From NCBI GenBank assembly GCA_963779095.1, contig CAVZWU010000010.1, positions 1 through 64,000 of the forward strand: a stretch of DNA of 64,000 nucleotides. Reading direction: 5' to 3'. A program made the position numbers and the translations under genes. Each line of letters opens with the position of its first letter. Within the stretch, counting starts at the first letter, position 1. Origin of the DNA: Roseiarcus sp963779095 (GTDB taxonomy: Bacteria; Pseudomonadota; Alphaproteobacteria; Rhizobiales; Beijerinckiaceae). Below the pieces are notes generated by a model that ran no database searches, had not been told where the DNA came from, and saw only the letters and a list, made by a program, of their open reading frames with translations. Shown here one piece after another: positions 26,243-35,086 of this stretch.

Positions 26243-27165
26243 GCCGCCCGTCCCACCAGATCGACGAAAATGTCCTCGAGCGTTGTCGTGCTGGTGTCGA
26301 GATCCTTGAAATCGACGCCGATCTCGTTCAGGCGACGCAGAAGCGTGGGAACGCCGGTGTCCTCAGCCGAAGCGTCGAAGCGATAAGAAAGGCGCTGGCC
26401 GTGGTCCTCGAGTTCGAGCGGCCAGCCGGCCAGTTCCTTTGGCAGCTCCGGCAGCGGCTTCTGGAGCGCGAGCGTCAGGCGACGCTTGCCGAGCTTGCGC
26501 ATGAGCGCTGTCTTTTCGTCCACCAGCACGATCCGCCCGTTGTTAATGACGCCGACCCGGTCCGCCATCTCCTCGGCCTCCTCGATGTAATGAGTGGTGA
26601 GAATGACGGTGACGCCTTCGCTGCGCAGTCGTTGCACCAGCGCCCACATGTCGCGGCGCAGGTTGACGTCGACGCCGGCGGTCGGCTCGTCGAGGAAAAG
26701 CACGTCGGGCTCATGGCTGAGCGCCTTTGCGATCATCACCCGCCGTTTCATGCCGCCCGAGAGTTCGACAATCTTGGTGTCGCGCTTGTCCCACAACGAT
26801 AGGTCGCGCATCAATTGTTCGATGAATGCGGGATTGGCGGGTCGTCCGAACAGCCCGCGGCTGTAGGTCACGGCTTTGCGGACCGTGGTGAAGATATCGA
26901 GCGCGATCTCTTGCGGCACGAGGCCGACGATTCGCCGCGCGGCGCGAAAGTCGCGGACGACGTCATGGCCGTCGATGAGGACCCGGCCCGAAGTCATGGA
27001 CACCGTGCCGCAGACGACGCCGATCAGGGTCGTCTTGCCGGCGCCGTTCGGGCCCAGGAGAGCGAAAATCTCGCCTCTGGCGATGTCCAGATCGACCGAG
27101 TCGAGCGCGATGAGGCCTGACTTGTAGCGCTTGGTGACGGCGGCGATCGATATCATCGGCGACAT
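26239..27165 (-). CDS. ABC transporter ATP-binding protein (ABC-2 exporter)
   Basis: 308 residues from ATG 27165 with GGGGAGGAG upstream (the frame stays open to 27294, but no better start is seen). Walker A LLGPNGAGKTTLIG near residue 40, Q-loop LVPQEIAL, signature VELSGGMKRRVMIAKAL near 140, Walker B VLFLDEPTAGVD, H-loop TTHYIEEAEEM. The C-terminal about 80 residues are the DUF4162-like extension of YadG/CcmA-type exporters ending in TTTLEDIFVDLVG. Drives the adjacent permease. Confidence 0.93.
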   Translation of the reverse strand: MSPMISIAAVTKRYKSGLIALDSVDLDIARGEIFALLGPNGAGKTTLIGVVCGTVSMTSGRVLIDGHDVVRDFRAARRIVGLVPQEIALDIFTTVRKAVTYSRGLFGRPANPAFIEQLMRDLSLWDKRDTKIVELSGGMKRRVMIAKALSHEPDVLFLDEPTAGVDVNLRRDMWALVQRLRSEGVTVILTTHYIEEAEEMADRVGVINNGRIVLVDEKTALMRKLGKRRLTLALQKPLPELPKELAGWPLELEDHGQRLSYRFDASAEDTGVPTLLRRLNEIGVDFKDLDTSTTTLEDIFVDLVGRAA

Positions 27166-27437
27166 CGCCGCTCCTCCCCGACAGGCGCGCTCGGAAGGCG
27201 CGTCTCGCGCCACGCGGTGACAGAGCGACGCGCACAGGTCAGAACCGCGAACGCCGCCAGACTGACATGTAAGCGCTTGGCCGCGGCGCGTCACCCCCGC
27301 GCGCCGCGGACTGAGAGAGGAAGCCCAGCTTTGACACTGGCGCGCGCGTCGCCTGCGATCGAAAAGTCGCGAAACTTCGTCGCGGCGCCGATCAGCGAGT
27401 CGGCGCCGGATCGAAGTTCATCAAACTTCGACGAAAA

Positions 27438-27755
27438 TCAAAAGGCCATCGGCACGAAGAAGCAATAGACCCCGGACTGGCTTCCGTCGCCATCGTCCCG
27501 GTAGAAGATCCAGTAGTCTCCGTCCAGGCTCGGCAGCGCCTGACCGACCGGGATGCGGCGGACATAGCCGTCGACCGCATAATAGTCGTCGGACACCCGG
27601 TGGACCTGCTCAGGGCGAAGATGATGGGCGTCGGCCGGTCCGCAGCACGAAGCCTTCACCCAGCCTGGAACGGGCTTCCCGTCCGACCAGTAGTCATGCG
27701 CCTCCGCCCCGCTGGCGGATAAGGCGAACAATAGTATGGCGATTCGAGCAATCAT
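27438..27755 (-). CDS. Small secreted hypothetical protein
   Basis: 105 residues. Signal peptide ARIAILLFALSASGAEA with likely cleavage at AEA-HDY. The mature part has WVKASCCGPADAHHLRPEQV and GDYWIFYRDDGDG, and a C-terminal YCFFVPMAF. Similar short periplasmic proteins with a CCG-P-DAH motif are frequent in Methylobacterium and methanotroph relatives, but no function is known. It lies alone with about 270 bases upstream of the ABC operon start. Confidence 0.7.
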   Translation of the reverse strand: MIARIAILLFALSASGAEAHDYWSDGKPVPGWVKASCCGPADAHHLRPEQVHRVSDDYYAVDGYVRRIPVGQALPSLDGDYWIFYRDDGDGSQSGVYCFFVPMAF

Positions 27756-28347
27756 CTCAGTCCCCTTTGCGGGTTTCCAAGTTGGATTGATGCCGAACCC
27801 CCGGGAGTTTTCCTCCTCTCAACTCAAGTGCACGCTGACCACATGGCCGGGGCAAGACTCGTGCCACCGGTCCGACTCACCATGTAATGCTGCTGCCGGG
27901 ATGGTCCAGTTGGCAAGCGCGCGTTCACAACAAATTTGAGGAGTTCCCATGGTTAGGATGTCGATTGGCGGCAGCCGGCTCCTCGCCGGGATCCAGCCGC
28001 CGGACCGCAGCGGGATCGGGCTTCGCGTCGCAGCCTAACCGGCCGCCCTCGACGGCGTGGCGCATAATTGAGCAGGGTCAATCTGGCGCACTTTTATGCA
28101 GCTCCACTTCCCCTTCCTAGGCTCGGCGGGCGAGGCGACGAACAAATTCGCCGGCCGCGCGGAAAGTTCCCCAGCTTTCAATCACGCGCCCTCGTCTCGT
28201 CATGCGAGACTCGATCAGCACAGGATAAGCAATTGATCTCACGTCGATTATGAGCGGCGCCAGTCGTCGCCCGCGCCAACTGGACGGGGTGTGTGCGGCC
28301 GCACGCGGGCTTGCCGCGACTCACCTCACGGCTTAACCCCAAGCCCT
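27756..28347. other. Intergenic region before parC, possible 29-residue ORF
   Basis: About 590 bases. The only candidate is a 29-residue frame at 27949-28038 (plus) with GAGGAG six bases before its ATG. Its sequence (MVRMSIGGSRLLAGIQPP) matches nothing I know and could be chance. The rest shows no gene and no clear promoter. Confidence 0.3.
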
Positions 28348-30601
28348 ATGGCCAAACCCGTTCCGCCGCCTCCGGCCCCGCCTTCCGTCCCGATCGACGT
28401 CAATCTGCGCGAGGCGCTCGAGGAGCGCTATCTTGCCTACGCCCTTTCCACGATCATGGGGCGCGCGCTTCCCGACGCGCGCGACGGGCTGAAACCGGTC
28501 CACCGACGCATCCTCTACGGCATGCACATCCTCAGGCTCGACCCCAACTCGGCGTTCAGGAAATGCGCGAAGATCGTCGGCGACGTGATGGGCTCGTTTC
28601 ATCCGCATGGCGACCAGGCGATCTACGAGGCGCTGGTGCGTCTCGCCCAGGACTTCGTCTCGCGCTATCCCTTGATCGAGGGGCAGGGCAATTTCGGCAA
28701 TATCGACGGCGATAACGCCGCGGCCTACCGCTACACCGAGGCGCGCATGACCGATGTCGCGCGTCTCATCATGGAGGGCGTCGAGGAAGATTCGGTCGAT
28801 TGGCGCGACAACTACTCGGGCGACACGAAAGAGCCGATCGTCATGCCCTCGGCCGTTCCGAACCTGCTCGCCAACGGCGCGCAGGGCATCGCGGTCGGCA
28901 TGGCGACCTCGATTCCGCCGCACAACATCGCCGAACTCTGCGACGCGGCGCTCCATCTCATCCACGAGCCCAAGGCGGATACGGCCTCGCTCATGGAGTT
29001 TGTGAAGGGGCCGGACTTCCCGACCGGCGGCATTGTCATCGACGACAAGCCGGCGATCCTCGAGACCTACCGCACCGGCCGCGGCGCCTTTCGTGTCCGG
29101 GCGCGATGGACGAAGGAGGATGCCGGGCGTGGCGGATGGGTCGCCGTCGTCAGCGAGATTCCCTACGGGGTGCAGAAGTCCCGGCTGATCGAGCAGATCG
29201 CCAATCTCCTCAACGAGCGCAAGCTTCCGCTGCTTGCCGACGTCCGCGACGAATTCGACCGAGGACGTGCGGATCGTGCTCGAGCCGCGCACCCGCGCGG
29301 TCGAGCCCGAAACGCTGATGGAATCCCTGTTCAGGCTGACCGAGCTCGAGACGCGCGTCTCGGTCAACATGAACGTGCTGGTAGACGGCGTGACGCCGAG
29401 GGTCGTGTCGCTTGGCGAAGCGCTGAGGCAATGGCTCGACCATCGCCGCAACGTTCTGGTGCGCCGCTCGCGCCATCGCCTGGCGGCGATCGACAAGCGG
29501 CTCGAACTGCTCGCCGGCATGATCATCGTCTTTCTCAATCTCGACGAGGTCATCCGCATCGTTCGCGAGGACGATGATCCGAAGGAGCGCCTCAAGATCC
29601 GGTTCAGCCTGACCGAGCCGCAGGTCGTCTACGTCCTCGACACCCGCTTGAGAAGCCTGCGCCGGCTGGAGGAAATGGCGCTGCGCAAGGAGCAGGGCGA
29701 GCTGACCAAGGAGAAGGCCTCGATCGAGGCGCTGCTCGCCAGCGAGAAGAAGCAGTGGCGGATGATCGACGTCGAGGTCCGCGACTTACGGAAGAAGTTC
29801 GGTCCGGAGACTGCGCTTGGCCGTCGCCGCACCAGTTTCGAAGCGGCGCCCGAAGTCATCGTCGCCGATCTCGCGGAAGCGATGATCGAGCGCGAGCCCT
29901 TGACCATCGTCGTCTCGCTTAAAGGTTGGATCCGGGCGATGAAGGGGCAGGTCGCCGATCTCTCCACAGCGACGTTCAAGGGCGACGACGGCCTGAAGAC
30001 CTCGTTCTTCGCCGAAACGACCTCGAAGATCCTGGTGCTGGCGAGCGACGGCAAGGTCTTCACCCTCGACGCGTCTAAACTGCCGGGCGGGCGAGGGCAG
30101 GGCGAGCCGATCCGGCTCATGGCCGACCTGGACGAGAGCGCTTCGATCGTGGCCGTCTGGGCCTATGCGGCCGGGGCGAAGCGCCTGATCGCGTCGAGCG
30201 ACGGCAACGGATTTGTCGTTGGCGACGACGAGCTTCTGTCCTCGACGCGCAAGGGCAGGGCGGTGCTCAATGTCGCGGCGCCGGCGAGCGCGGCGCTGAT
30301 CGTTCCCGCCGCCGGCGACCACGTCGCGGTCATCGGGCAGAACCGCAAGCTTCTGGTCTTCCCGTTCACGCAGCTCAATGAAATGGCGCGCGGCAAGGGC
30401 ACGCGGCTTCAGCGCTACAAGGACGGCGGGATTTCCGACGCCAGGGTGTTCGCCGTCTCCGATGGCCTTACCTGGCGCGACTCCGCCGGTCGCACCTTCA
30501 CCGTGACCAGGCCCGAGCTCAACGAATGGATCGGCAATCGCGCCGAGGCGGGGCGCCTGCCGCCCAAAGGCTTCCCGAAGAACAATAAGTTCGAGGGCTA
30601 G
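28348..30601 (+). CDS. parC: DNA topoisomerase IV subunit A (frameshift near 29262)
   Basis: About 750 residues once a single extra T at 29262-29263 (GACGAATTCGAC versus GACGAATCGAC) is removed. As read, the first frame goes out of register after LLADVRDE and the second picks up with EDVRIVLEPRTRAVEPETLM. N-terminal winged-helix/tower domain LREALEERYLAYALSTIMGR, RRILYGMHILRL, the catalytic Tyr in AAYRYTEARMTDVA (about residue 128), GQGNFGNIDGD and NLLANGAQGIAVGMATSIPP. The C-terminal beta-pinwheel includes GQNRKLLVFPFTQLNEMARG. ParC relaxes and decatenates chromosomes with ParE. A real frameshift here should be lethal, so a sequence error is likely. Confidence 0.93.
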
Positions 30602-30607
30602 TGGGTT

Positions 30608-30713
30608 GTCATTCCCGGTGGACCGCAGGTCCGACCGGGAATCCAGGGCTGTCGAGCTCGTGCGCCTCGGCTTGGATTCCCGATCATTCGCTTCGCGCCC
30701 GTCGGGAATGACA
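30608..30713. repeat. Palindromic intergenic repeat
   Basis: Two hairpins back to back: ATTCCCGGTGGACC with GGTCC-G-ACCGGGAAT (30611-30642), and ATTCCCGA with TCGGGAAT (30676-30709). The outer ends GTCATTCCCG and CGGGAATGAC are themselves complementary. This is the layout of the dispersed ccgggaatcc/ggattcccg repeat found between genes in many proteobacteria. A related unit lies at 42955-43075. Confidence 0.6.
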
Positions 30714-31087
30714 AAAGATCAGACCTCGTTGGACGGCGGCAGCTTGGCGCCAGCCGAGGCGGCGCGGGAGGGTTCATTGGCGCAAGCGATTTGGGGCGCG
30801 ACGCTCGTCGGCGCCGTCCTCGCCATGGTCGGAATCGACGTCGCGTCGGCCTCGCCGCGCTGCCTGGTCACCGACCCGACCGGAACTCGCTGAACGTGCG
30901 GCGGTTTGACGGCAAGGTCATCGGCGCCCTTCACAACGGCGAGATCGTGAGAATCCTGAGGACGGGCGCGGACCGGCGGGGAAAACCCTGGGCCTATGTC
31001 GCCTACGAGACTAATGGCGAAGGGTCAGTCTACCGCGAGTTCATCAACTGCTACCGAGACGTCGGGTCGCGTTTAAGGAGTTCTTAG
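30708..31087 (+). CDS. Small secreted SH3-domain protein (frameshift near 30888)
   Basis: About 126 residues after restoring one C at about 30888 (ACTCGCTG read as ACTCCGCTG). The ATG 30708 lies in the upstream repeat. Membrane/signal segment AIWGATLVGAVLAMVGIDVASA, then CLVTDPTGTPLNVRRFDGKV, IGALHNGEIVRILRTGADRR, GKPWAYVAYETNGEGSVYRE, the pattern of bacterial SH3-like domains in periplasmic proteins. Role unknown (cell-wall or ligand binding in the family). It converges with vapC, with 3' ends overlapping by four bases. Confidence 0.65.
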
Positions 31088-31521
31088 CCGCCCGCGGTCA
31101 ACGGGTTCATCCATTTGAGCCCGGCAAAGCGCGCGAAGTCGCGATCGGTCGTGCATAAAGTGGCGCCGTGTTCGATGGCGATCGCCGCGAGGACGGCGTC
31201 CATGACCAGGGGACCGGCGGTCTGCCCGTCGCGCATCAGGCGGCTCAAGATGTCCCAGTGCGGTTCGCCCGGCTCCAGGAGGCCAGCAACAGGCTGGGCG
31301 AGACATGCGGAGACTGCGGCGCCAGCCTCGGAAACGGAAAGCGGACGCTCGAACACCCTGGGATTGGTGGCGATCCTCAGAAAAGCCCAAAGGGTCAGCC
31401 AAGCGAACCGCACGAGCTCCGGCCCGGAAAGCGCCGCTTCGAGCCACGCGCGGCTCTTGTCATGCTGCTCCGCTCTCGGATGATAAGCATAGAGCAGGAG
31501 GTTCGCGTCGACGAGAATCAC
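31084..31521 (-). CDS. vapC: PIN-domain toxin VapC
   Basis: 145 residues. PIN RNase acidic residues: Asp5 in MILVDANLLLYAY, Glu in AWLEAALSG, Asp in VMDAVLAAIAIEHG and Asp in LCTTDRDFARFAG. The TTDRDF end motif is characteristic. A Mg-dependent endoribonuclease that targets tRNA or rRNA in studied members. Its start overlaps the vapB stop by four bases, as in typical type II pairs. Confidence 0.88.
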   Translation of the reverse strand: MILVDANLLLYAYHPRAEQHDKSRAWLEAALSGPELVRFAWLTLWAFLRIATNPRVFERPLSVSEAGAAVSACLAQPVAGLLEPGEPHWDILSRLMRDGQTAGPLVMDAVLAAIAIEHGATLCTTDRDFARFAGLKWMNPLTAGG

Positions 31522-31766
31522 CGGTGCAGCGAGCCTTCGGTCTGCTCCATCAGTTCCGCGACATTGTCCAGTGACAACCCGGGCCGGAGTGCGCCGAGAT
31601 CGCGCGTGGCGACCCTGAAAGTTGGACTGCGCGCGGCGATGCGTCGGCTCGCCAGTCCGCGCCGCAGCGTCTCGTTGACGACCTCCTTGAAGGGTAGGCC
31701 GGCGCGGCTCTGCTCCGCCTTGAGCTTGGCCGCCACGTCGTCGTCGAGGGTGAGAGTCGTCCGCAT
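31518..31766 (-). CDS. vapB: VapB-family antitoxin
   Basis: 82 residues. N-terminal ribbon-helix-helix (MRTTLTLDDDVAAKLKAEQS, then GLPFKEVVNETLRRGLASRR), C-terminal toxin-binding tail rich in Leu/Asp (LRPGLSLDNVAELMEQTEGS). DUF2191-type antitoxin that binds VapC and represses the shared promoter. It lies directly upstream of vapC on the same strand. Confidence 0.85.
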   Translation of the reverse strand: MRTTLTLDDDVAAKLKAEQSRAGLPFKEVVNETLRRGLASRRIAARSPTFRVATRDLGALRPGLSLDNVAELMEQTEGSLHR

Positions 31767-31844
31767 ATCTTGATGCTATGGCTCAGGCATCATGATGTCA
31801 ACGGGCTGCGCTTCCTCCCGATCGACCCAAGCAAGCGGCGGTGC

Positions 31845-33058
31845 TCACGCGGGCGCAGCCGCCGGAACCGGCTCGCTCCTTTGCATGGGCCTGAAGGTCG
31901 AGGCGATCAGGAAGGCGCCGATCCCCATCGCCCATGAGCCGACATAGAGCCAAGTGTAGCTCGCGGTCGCGTCGTAGATGAGCCCCCCGGCGAGCGGTCC
32001 CAGCGCCATGCCGAGGCTGCCGGCCATGGCCGTGCCGCCGATGACGGTTCCCATCATTCGCAGCGGAAAGTTCTCGCGCGCCAGAACCGCATAGAGCGGC
32101 ATGACGCCCGCATAGATGAACCCGAACAGAGCCGCGACGGTATAGAACTCGCCCAAGCCCCGGGCGAAGACGTAGGCGAGCGCGCCGAACGCCCGCGCCA
32201 GCAGTCCGAGGACCAGAACGCGCTTGGCGCCGAACCGGTCGCCGAGGAGCCCGAAACCGATCCGCCCGCCCATGCCCGCAAGGCCCTCGACGCTGTAGAT
32301 CGAGACGGCGGCCACCAGCGGAATGCCGCATGTCTGCGCATAGCTCACTGTATGGAAGATCGGGCCGGAGTGGGTCGCGCAGCAAAAGAAGTTGGTTAGC
32401 ACGAGCACAACGAATTGCGGCGAGCGCAACGCCTCGCCGACCGACATGCCGGATTGGGGCTCGGCGCCAGGCATGGCGCTAACGCCGACGAGCGCCGGCG
32501 GGCGACGCACCAGCAGCGCCGCCGGGATCATGAGCGCTGCGGCGACGATCGCCAGGATTTCGAGCGTCGTCCGCCAGCTCATGGTTGAAACCAGCCATGC
32601 GGCAAGGGGCGCCATGGTCATCGGCGCCATGCCCATGCCCGCCGAGACGAGCGACACCGCGAGACTTCGATGCGTGTCGAACCAGCCGGTGACGCAGGCC
32701 ATCATCGGCACGATGATGGCGGCCGCGCTTCCGCCGACGAGCAGCCCAAAGATCATGAAACGCGAGCAGCGAGCTCGCCTGGGATGCAAGGGCCACGCTC
32801 AGCGCCAGGACGATCGCGCCGGTCATGACGAGCACGCGCGGACCGAACCGGTCGGAGAGGCCGCCCCAGGCCATGCTGCCGAACGCCATCGCAAGAAAGC
32901 CAATCGTCATGGCGCTCGACACGCCGGTCACGGACCAGCCGGTGTCCCGGGCGATGGGCTTGAGCAGGACGGGCAAGGAAAACATCGAACCGATGGCGAC
33001 GCAGCCCAGAAGGCCGCCCGCCGCGACGATGACCCAACGGGTAGGGAGATTCCCGCAT
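31845..33058 (-). CDS. MFS transporter (oxalate/formate antiporter-like), two frameshifts
   Basis: About 404 residues, 12 predicted membrane segments. ATG 33058 follows AAAAGGAG. An extra base between about 33040 and 33052 and an extra T in the AAA run at 32757-32759 (complement) must be removed to join RWVIVAAGGLLGCVAIGSMF, GFLAMAFGSMAWGGLSDRFG (motif A-like) and FMIFGLLVGGSAAAIIVPMM, followed by GGRIGFGLLGDRFGAKRVLV in the second half. The family includes monocarboxylate and oxalate/formate exchangers; substrate not assignable. The C-terminus MQRSEPVPAAAPA is cytoplasmic. Confidence 0.78.
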
Positions 33059-33371
33059 TCGGCGCGCTCCTTTTAGCGGGCGATCGTCGCCGCGGCGCTG
33101 GCGCGCTTCAATCCCCGCTGGCGTGCGACCGGTCAACAAAAAACGCCCGAGAGAGCGACTGGACGACGCCCGCCTGTCGGCCCGTTCAGGTTTCGAAAAA
33201 GGAGGGCGCGGCGCGGGCTCCAGGCGGCGAGAATGAGGGAGTTTTCAAAACGATTTGCGAACCAATTCACCGGCCCGGCTCCGAGTCCACCATTCCGATT
33301 AGGCATTCTCTAACTCGCCCGGCGGAATTCTCCATTGCCTGGACGGGCAAGCAAGAAACGGAATCCGCGCG
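33059..33371. other. Intergenic region, no gene recognised
   Basis: About 310 bases between the divergent MFS and pilin genes, probably holding both promoters. No conserved frame, no strong hairpin and no match to known regulatory boxes was seen. The region just before the pilin (AATTCTCCATTGCC) is locally AT-richer. Confidence 0.4.
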
Positions 33372-33533
33372 ATGCAGACCCTGAAGCGATTTCTGGCCAG
33401 CCAGGATGGCGTGACGTCGATCGAATATGCGCTGATCGCAAGCCTCATTGCGATTGTCATCATTGCGGCCGTTCAGGGCGTCGGCACGCAGTTGAGCACG
33501 GTGTTCACCGAGGTCGGCAATTCGCTGAAGTGA
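33372..33533 (+). CDS. Flp/Fap-type type IVb pilin
   Basis: 53 residues, a typical length for the family. Short basic leader MQTLKRFLASQDG, prepilin cleavage after Gly13, then VTSIEYALIASLIAIVIIAA with Glu at +5 of the processed protein and a single hydrophobic helix, ending VFTEVGNSLK. Flp pilins form tight-adherence pili exported by the Tad system. No tad/cpa genes or prepilin peptidase are nearby, so this is an orphan copy that relies on machinery elsewhere. No strong Shine-Dalgarno. Confidence 0.85.
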   Translation: MQTLKRFLASQDGVTSIEYALIASLIAIVIIAAVQGVGTQLSTVFTEVGNSLK

Positions 33534-33582
33534 CAGCCTGGCCGGTCCGGCGCGCGGGCTTGCGCTTCGGCGGCGAGAAGCG

Positions 33583-33975
33583 CTAAATCCTCTGCTCCGG
33601 CTTTGACCGCCCCAGCGTGATGACAAACGGGCGCCCGGCGATCGCGCCGCCGAGCGATGGCGTTATTCTGAAGGGCAGACAGGCTTCGATCGCGCGTTCG
33701 GCGTCGTCGACGAAGCGCTGTCGAGCGTCGGCGTCGCCCTCGAGATGGGAAAACGTGATGCGCGGCTTGCCGAAGATCGAGCCGTCACGCTTCATCATCA
33801 GCATGATGGTGAGCCGCGAGCCGGCCGGTCCGAGCGGCTTCCCGGCCATGCAGGCGGCGAACTGGCGTTGAAGGTCCATAAGCGTGTTGGCGGGCGCCGT
33901 CTCGTCAGCAAGCGCCGCGGGGAGGGCGCAGGCGAACGCCGCGACCCATACGATCATCGCCCGGGCGCCCGTCAT
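33583..33975 (-). CDS. Secreted hypothetical protein (TonB C-terminal-like)
   Basis: 130 residues. Signal peptide MIVWVAAFACALPAALA with cleavage near ALA-DET. The mature part QRQFAACMAGKPLGPAGSRL, TIMLMMKRDGSIFGKPRITF, ERAIEACLPFRITPSLGGAI, AGRPFVITL matches the pattern of periplasmic TonB/TolA C-terminal-like domains found in rhizobia (two Cys that may pair). Function unknown. Converges with the pilin gene. Confidence 0.65.
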   Translation of the reverse strand: MTGARAMIVWVAAFACALPAALADETAPANTLMDLQRQFAACMAGKPLGPAGSRLTIMLMMKRDGSIFGKPRITFSHLEGDADARQRFVDDAERAIEACLPFRITPSLGGAIAGRPFVITLGRSKPEQRI

Positions 33976-34116
33976 TGACCCTCTCCTTTGGGACGCGCCA
34001 ATGGGTTTCTCGCGTCCAATTCGTGACGAACATTATCACGGAGCCTCCGCCGCAAGGATCAAATGCGCGGCCGTTGAAGCCGGCGTATTGTCATCAGAAA
34101 CCGGGAGGAGGACGGC

Positions 34117-34953
34117 GTGGCGGATCGAGTTCAGAAGCGCCGGCGGGCCTATGCGGCCGAGGTCGCGCGCCGCGCCGGGATCAGCGATCCGCGGATCGAA
34201 GCCGCGTTCGCCGCGGTCCCGCGCGAGGATTTCGCAGGCTCCCCGCCCTGGCGGATCGGCTCCGGCGGTCTCTTTGGCCTCAGCTCGTCCGACGACCCCG
34301 CCCGCCTCTACGAAGACGTGCTCATCGCGATCGACGCCGAGCGCGGGATCAACAACGGCCAGCCGTCGCTGCACGCGCTCTCGATCGCCGCGCTCGAACT
34401 CAGGGCGGGCGACACCGTCGTCCAGATCGGCGCGGGCGCCGGCTACTACACCGCGATCCTCGCCGAGCTGGTCGGGGCGACAGGCAAGGTGACGGCTTAC
34501 GAGATCGAGCCGGACATCGCGGCGCGCGCCGCGGCCAATCTCACGCGCTACCCCCAGGTCGAGGTCCGCGCCCGCTCCGGCGTCGAGGACCTGCCTCAAG
34601 CCGACGCCATCTACGTCAACGCCGCCGCCTCGCATCCGCTTCGCGCCTGGCTCGACGCGCTGAAGGTCGGCGGAAGGCTCGTCTTTCCTCTGCAGGCGGC
34701 GGGTTCGAGCGGCGCCATGCTCATGGTGACGCGGCCGCAGCGTGGCGATGCCTGGCCGGCCCGCTTCCTCATGGACGTCGTGTTCATCGCCTGCGAGGGC
34801 GCGCAGGACCCTACGATGGCGCGCAAGCTCAACGAGGCGTTCCGCCGTGGCAGGTCAGATCGGGTGCGCTCGCTACGCTTGGGCGAAGCGCCGAGCCGGA
34901 CGGATTGGGTGCGGGGCGACGGCTGGGCTTTGTCGACCGAGGCGGCTGGGTAG
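34117..34953 (+). CDS. Protein-L-isoaspartate O-methyltransferase-like protein
   Basis: 278 residues from GTG 34117. SAM-dependent methyltransferase of the PCMT family: VPREDFAGSPPW (start of the substrate region), LHALSIAALELRAGDTVVQI, GAGAGYYTAILAELVG (motif I) near residue 112, AYEIEPDIAARAAANL, ADAIYVNAAASHPLRAWLDA, VGGRLVFPLQ. Canonical PCMTs have GSGYxTAV; the Ala/Tyr here is a common variant in rhizobial paralogues. Repairs isoaspartyl residues in the family; the C-terminal extension of about 60 residues is not typical. Single-gene unit. Confidence 0.75.
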   Translation: MADRVQKRRRAYAAEVARRAGISDPRIEAAFAAVPREDFAGSPPWRIGSGGLFGLSSSDDPARLYEDVLIAIDAERGINNGQPSLHALSIAALELRAGDTVVQIGAGAGYYTAILAELVGATGKVTAYEIEPDIAARAAANLTRYPQVEVRARSGVEDLPQADAIYVNAAASHPLRAWLDALKVGGRLVFPLQAAGSSGAMLMVTRPQRGDAWPARFLMDVVFIACEGAQDPTMARKLNEAFRRGRSDRVRSLRLGEAPSRTDWVRGDGWALSTEAAG

Positions 34954-35086
34954 GGGGCGCGTTCAGCGACGCTCGGCGCGCGCCTCTATGAGGGGGGGGT
35001 GGCCGAACAATAGCGAACTCAACTTCGCGCCCAGCCTGCTTCGATGACGCAAGTCGTGAAGCGCAAAATAACGCATGAGGGAATCG

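Noticed and set aside
27949..28038. 29-residue ORF with good Shine-Dalgarno
   Set aside because: Too short and without similarity; mentioned only within the intergenic entry.
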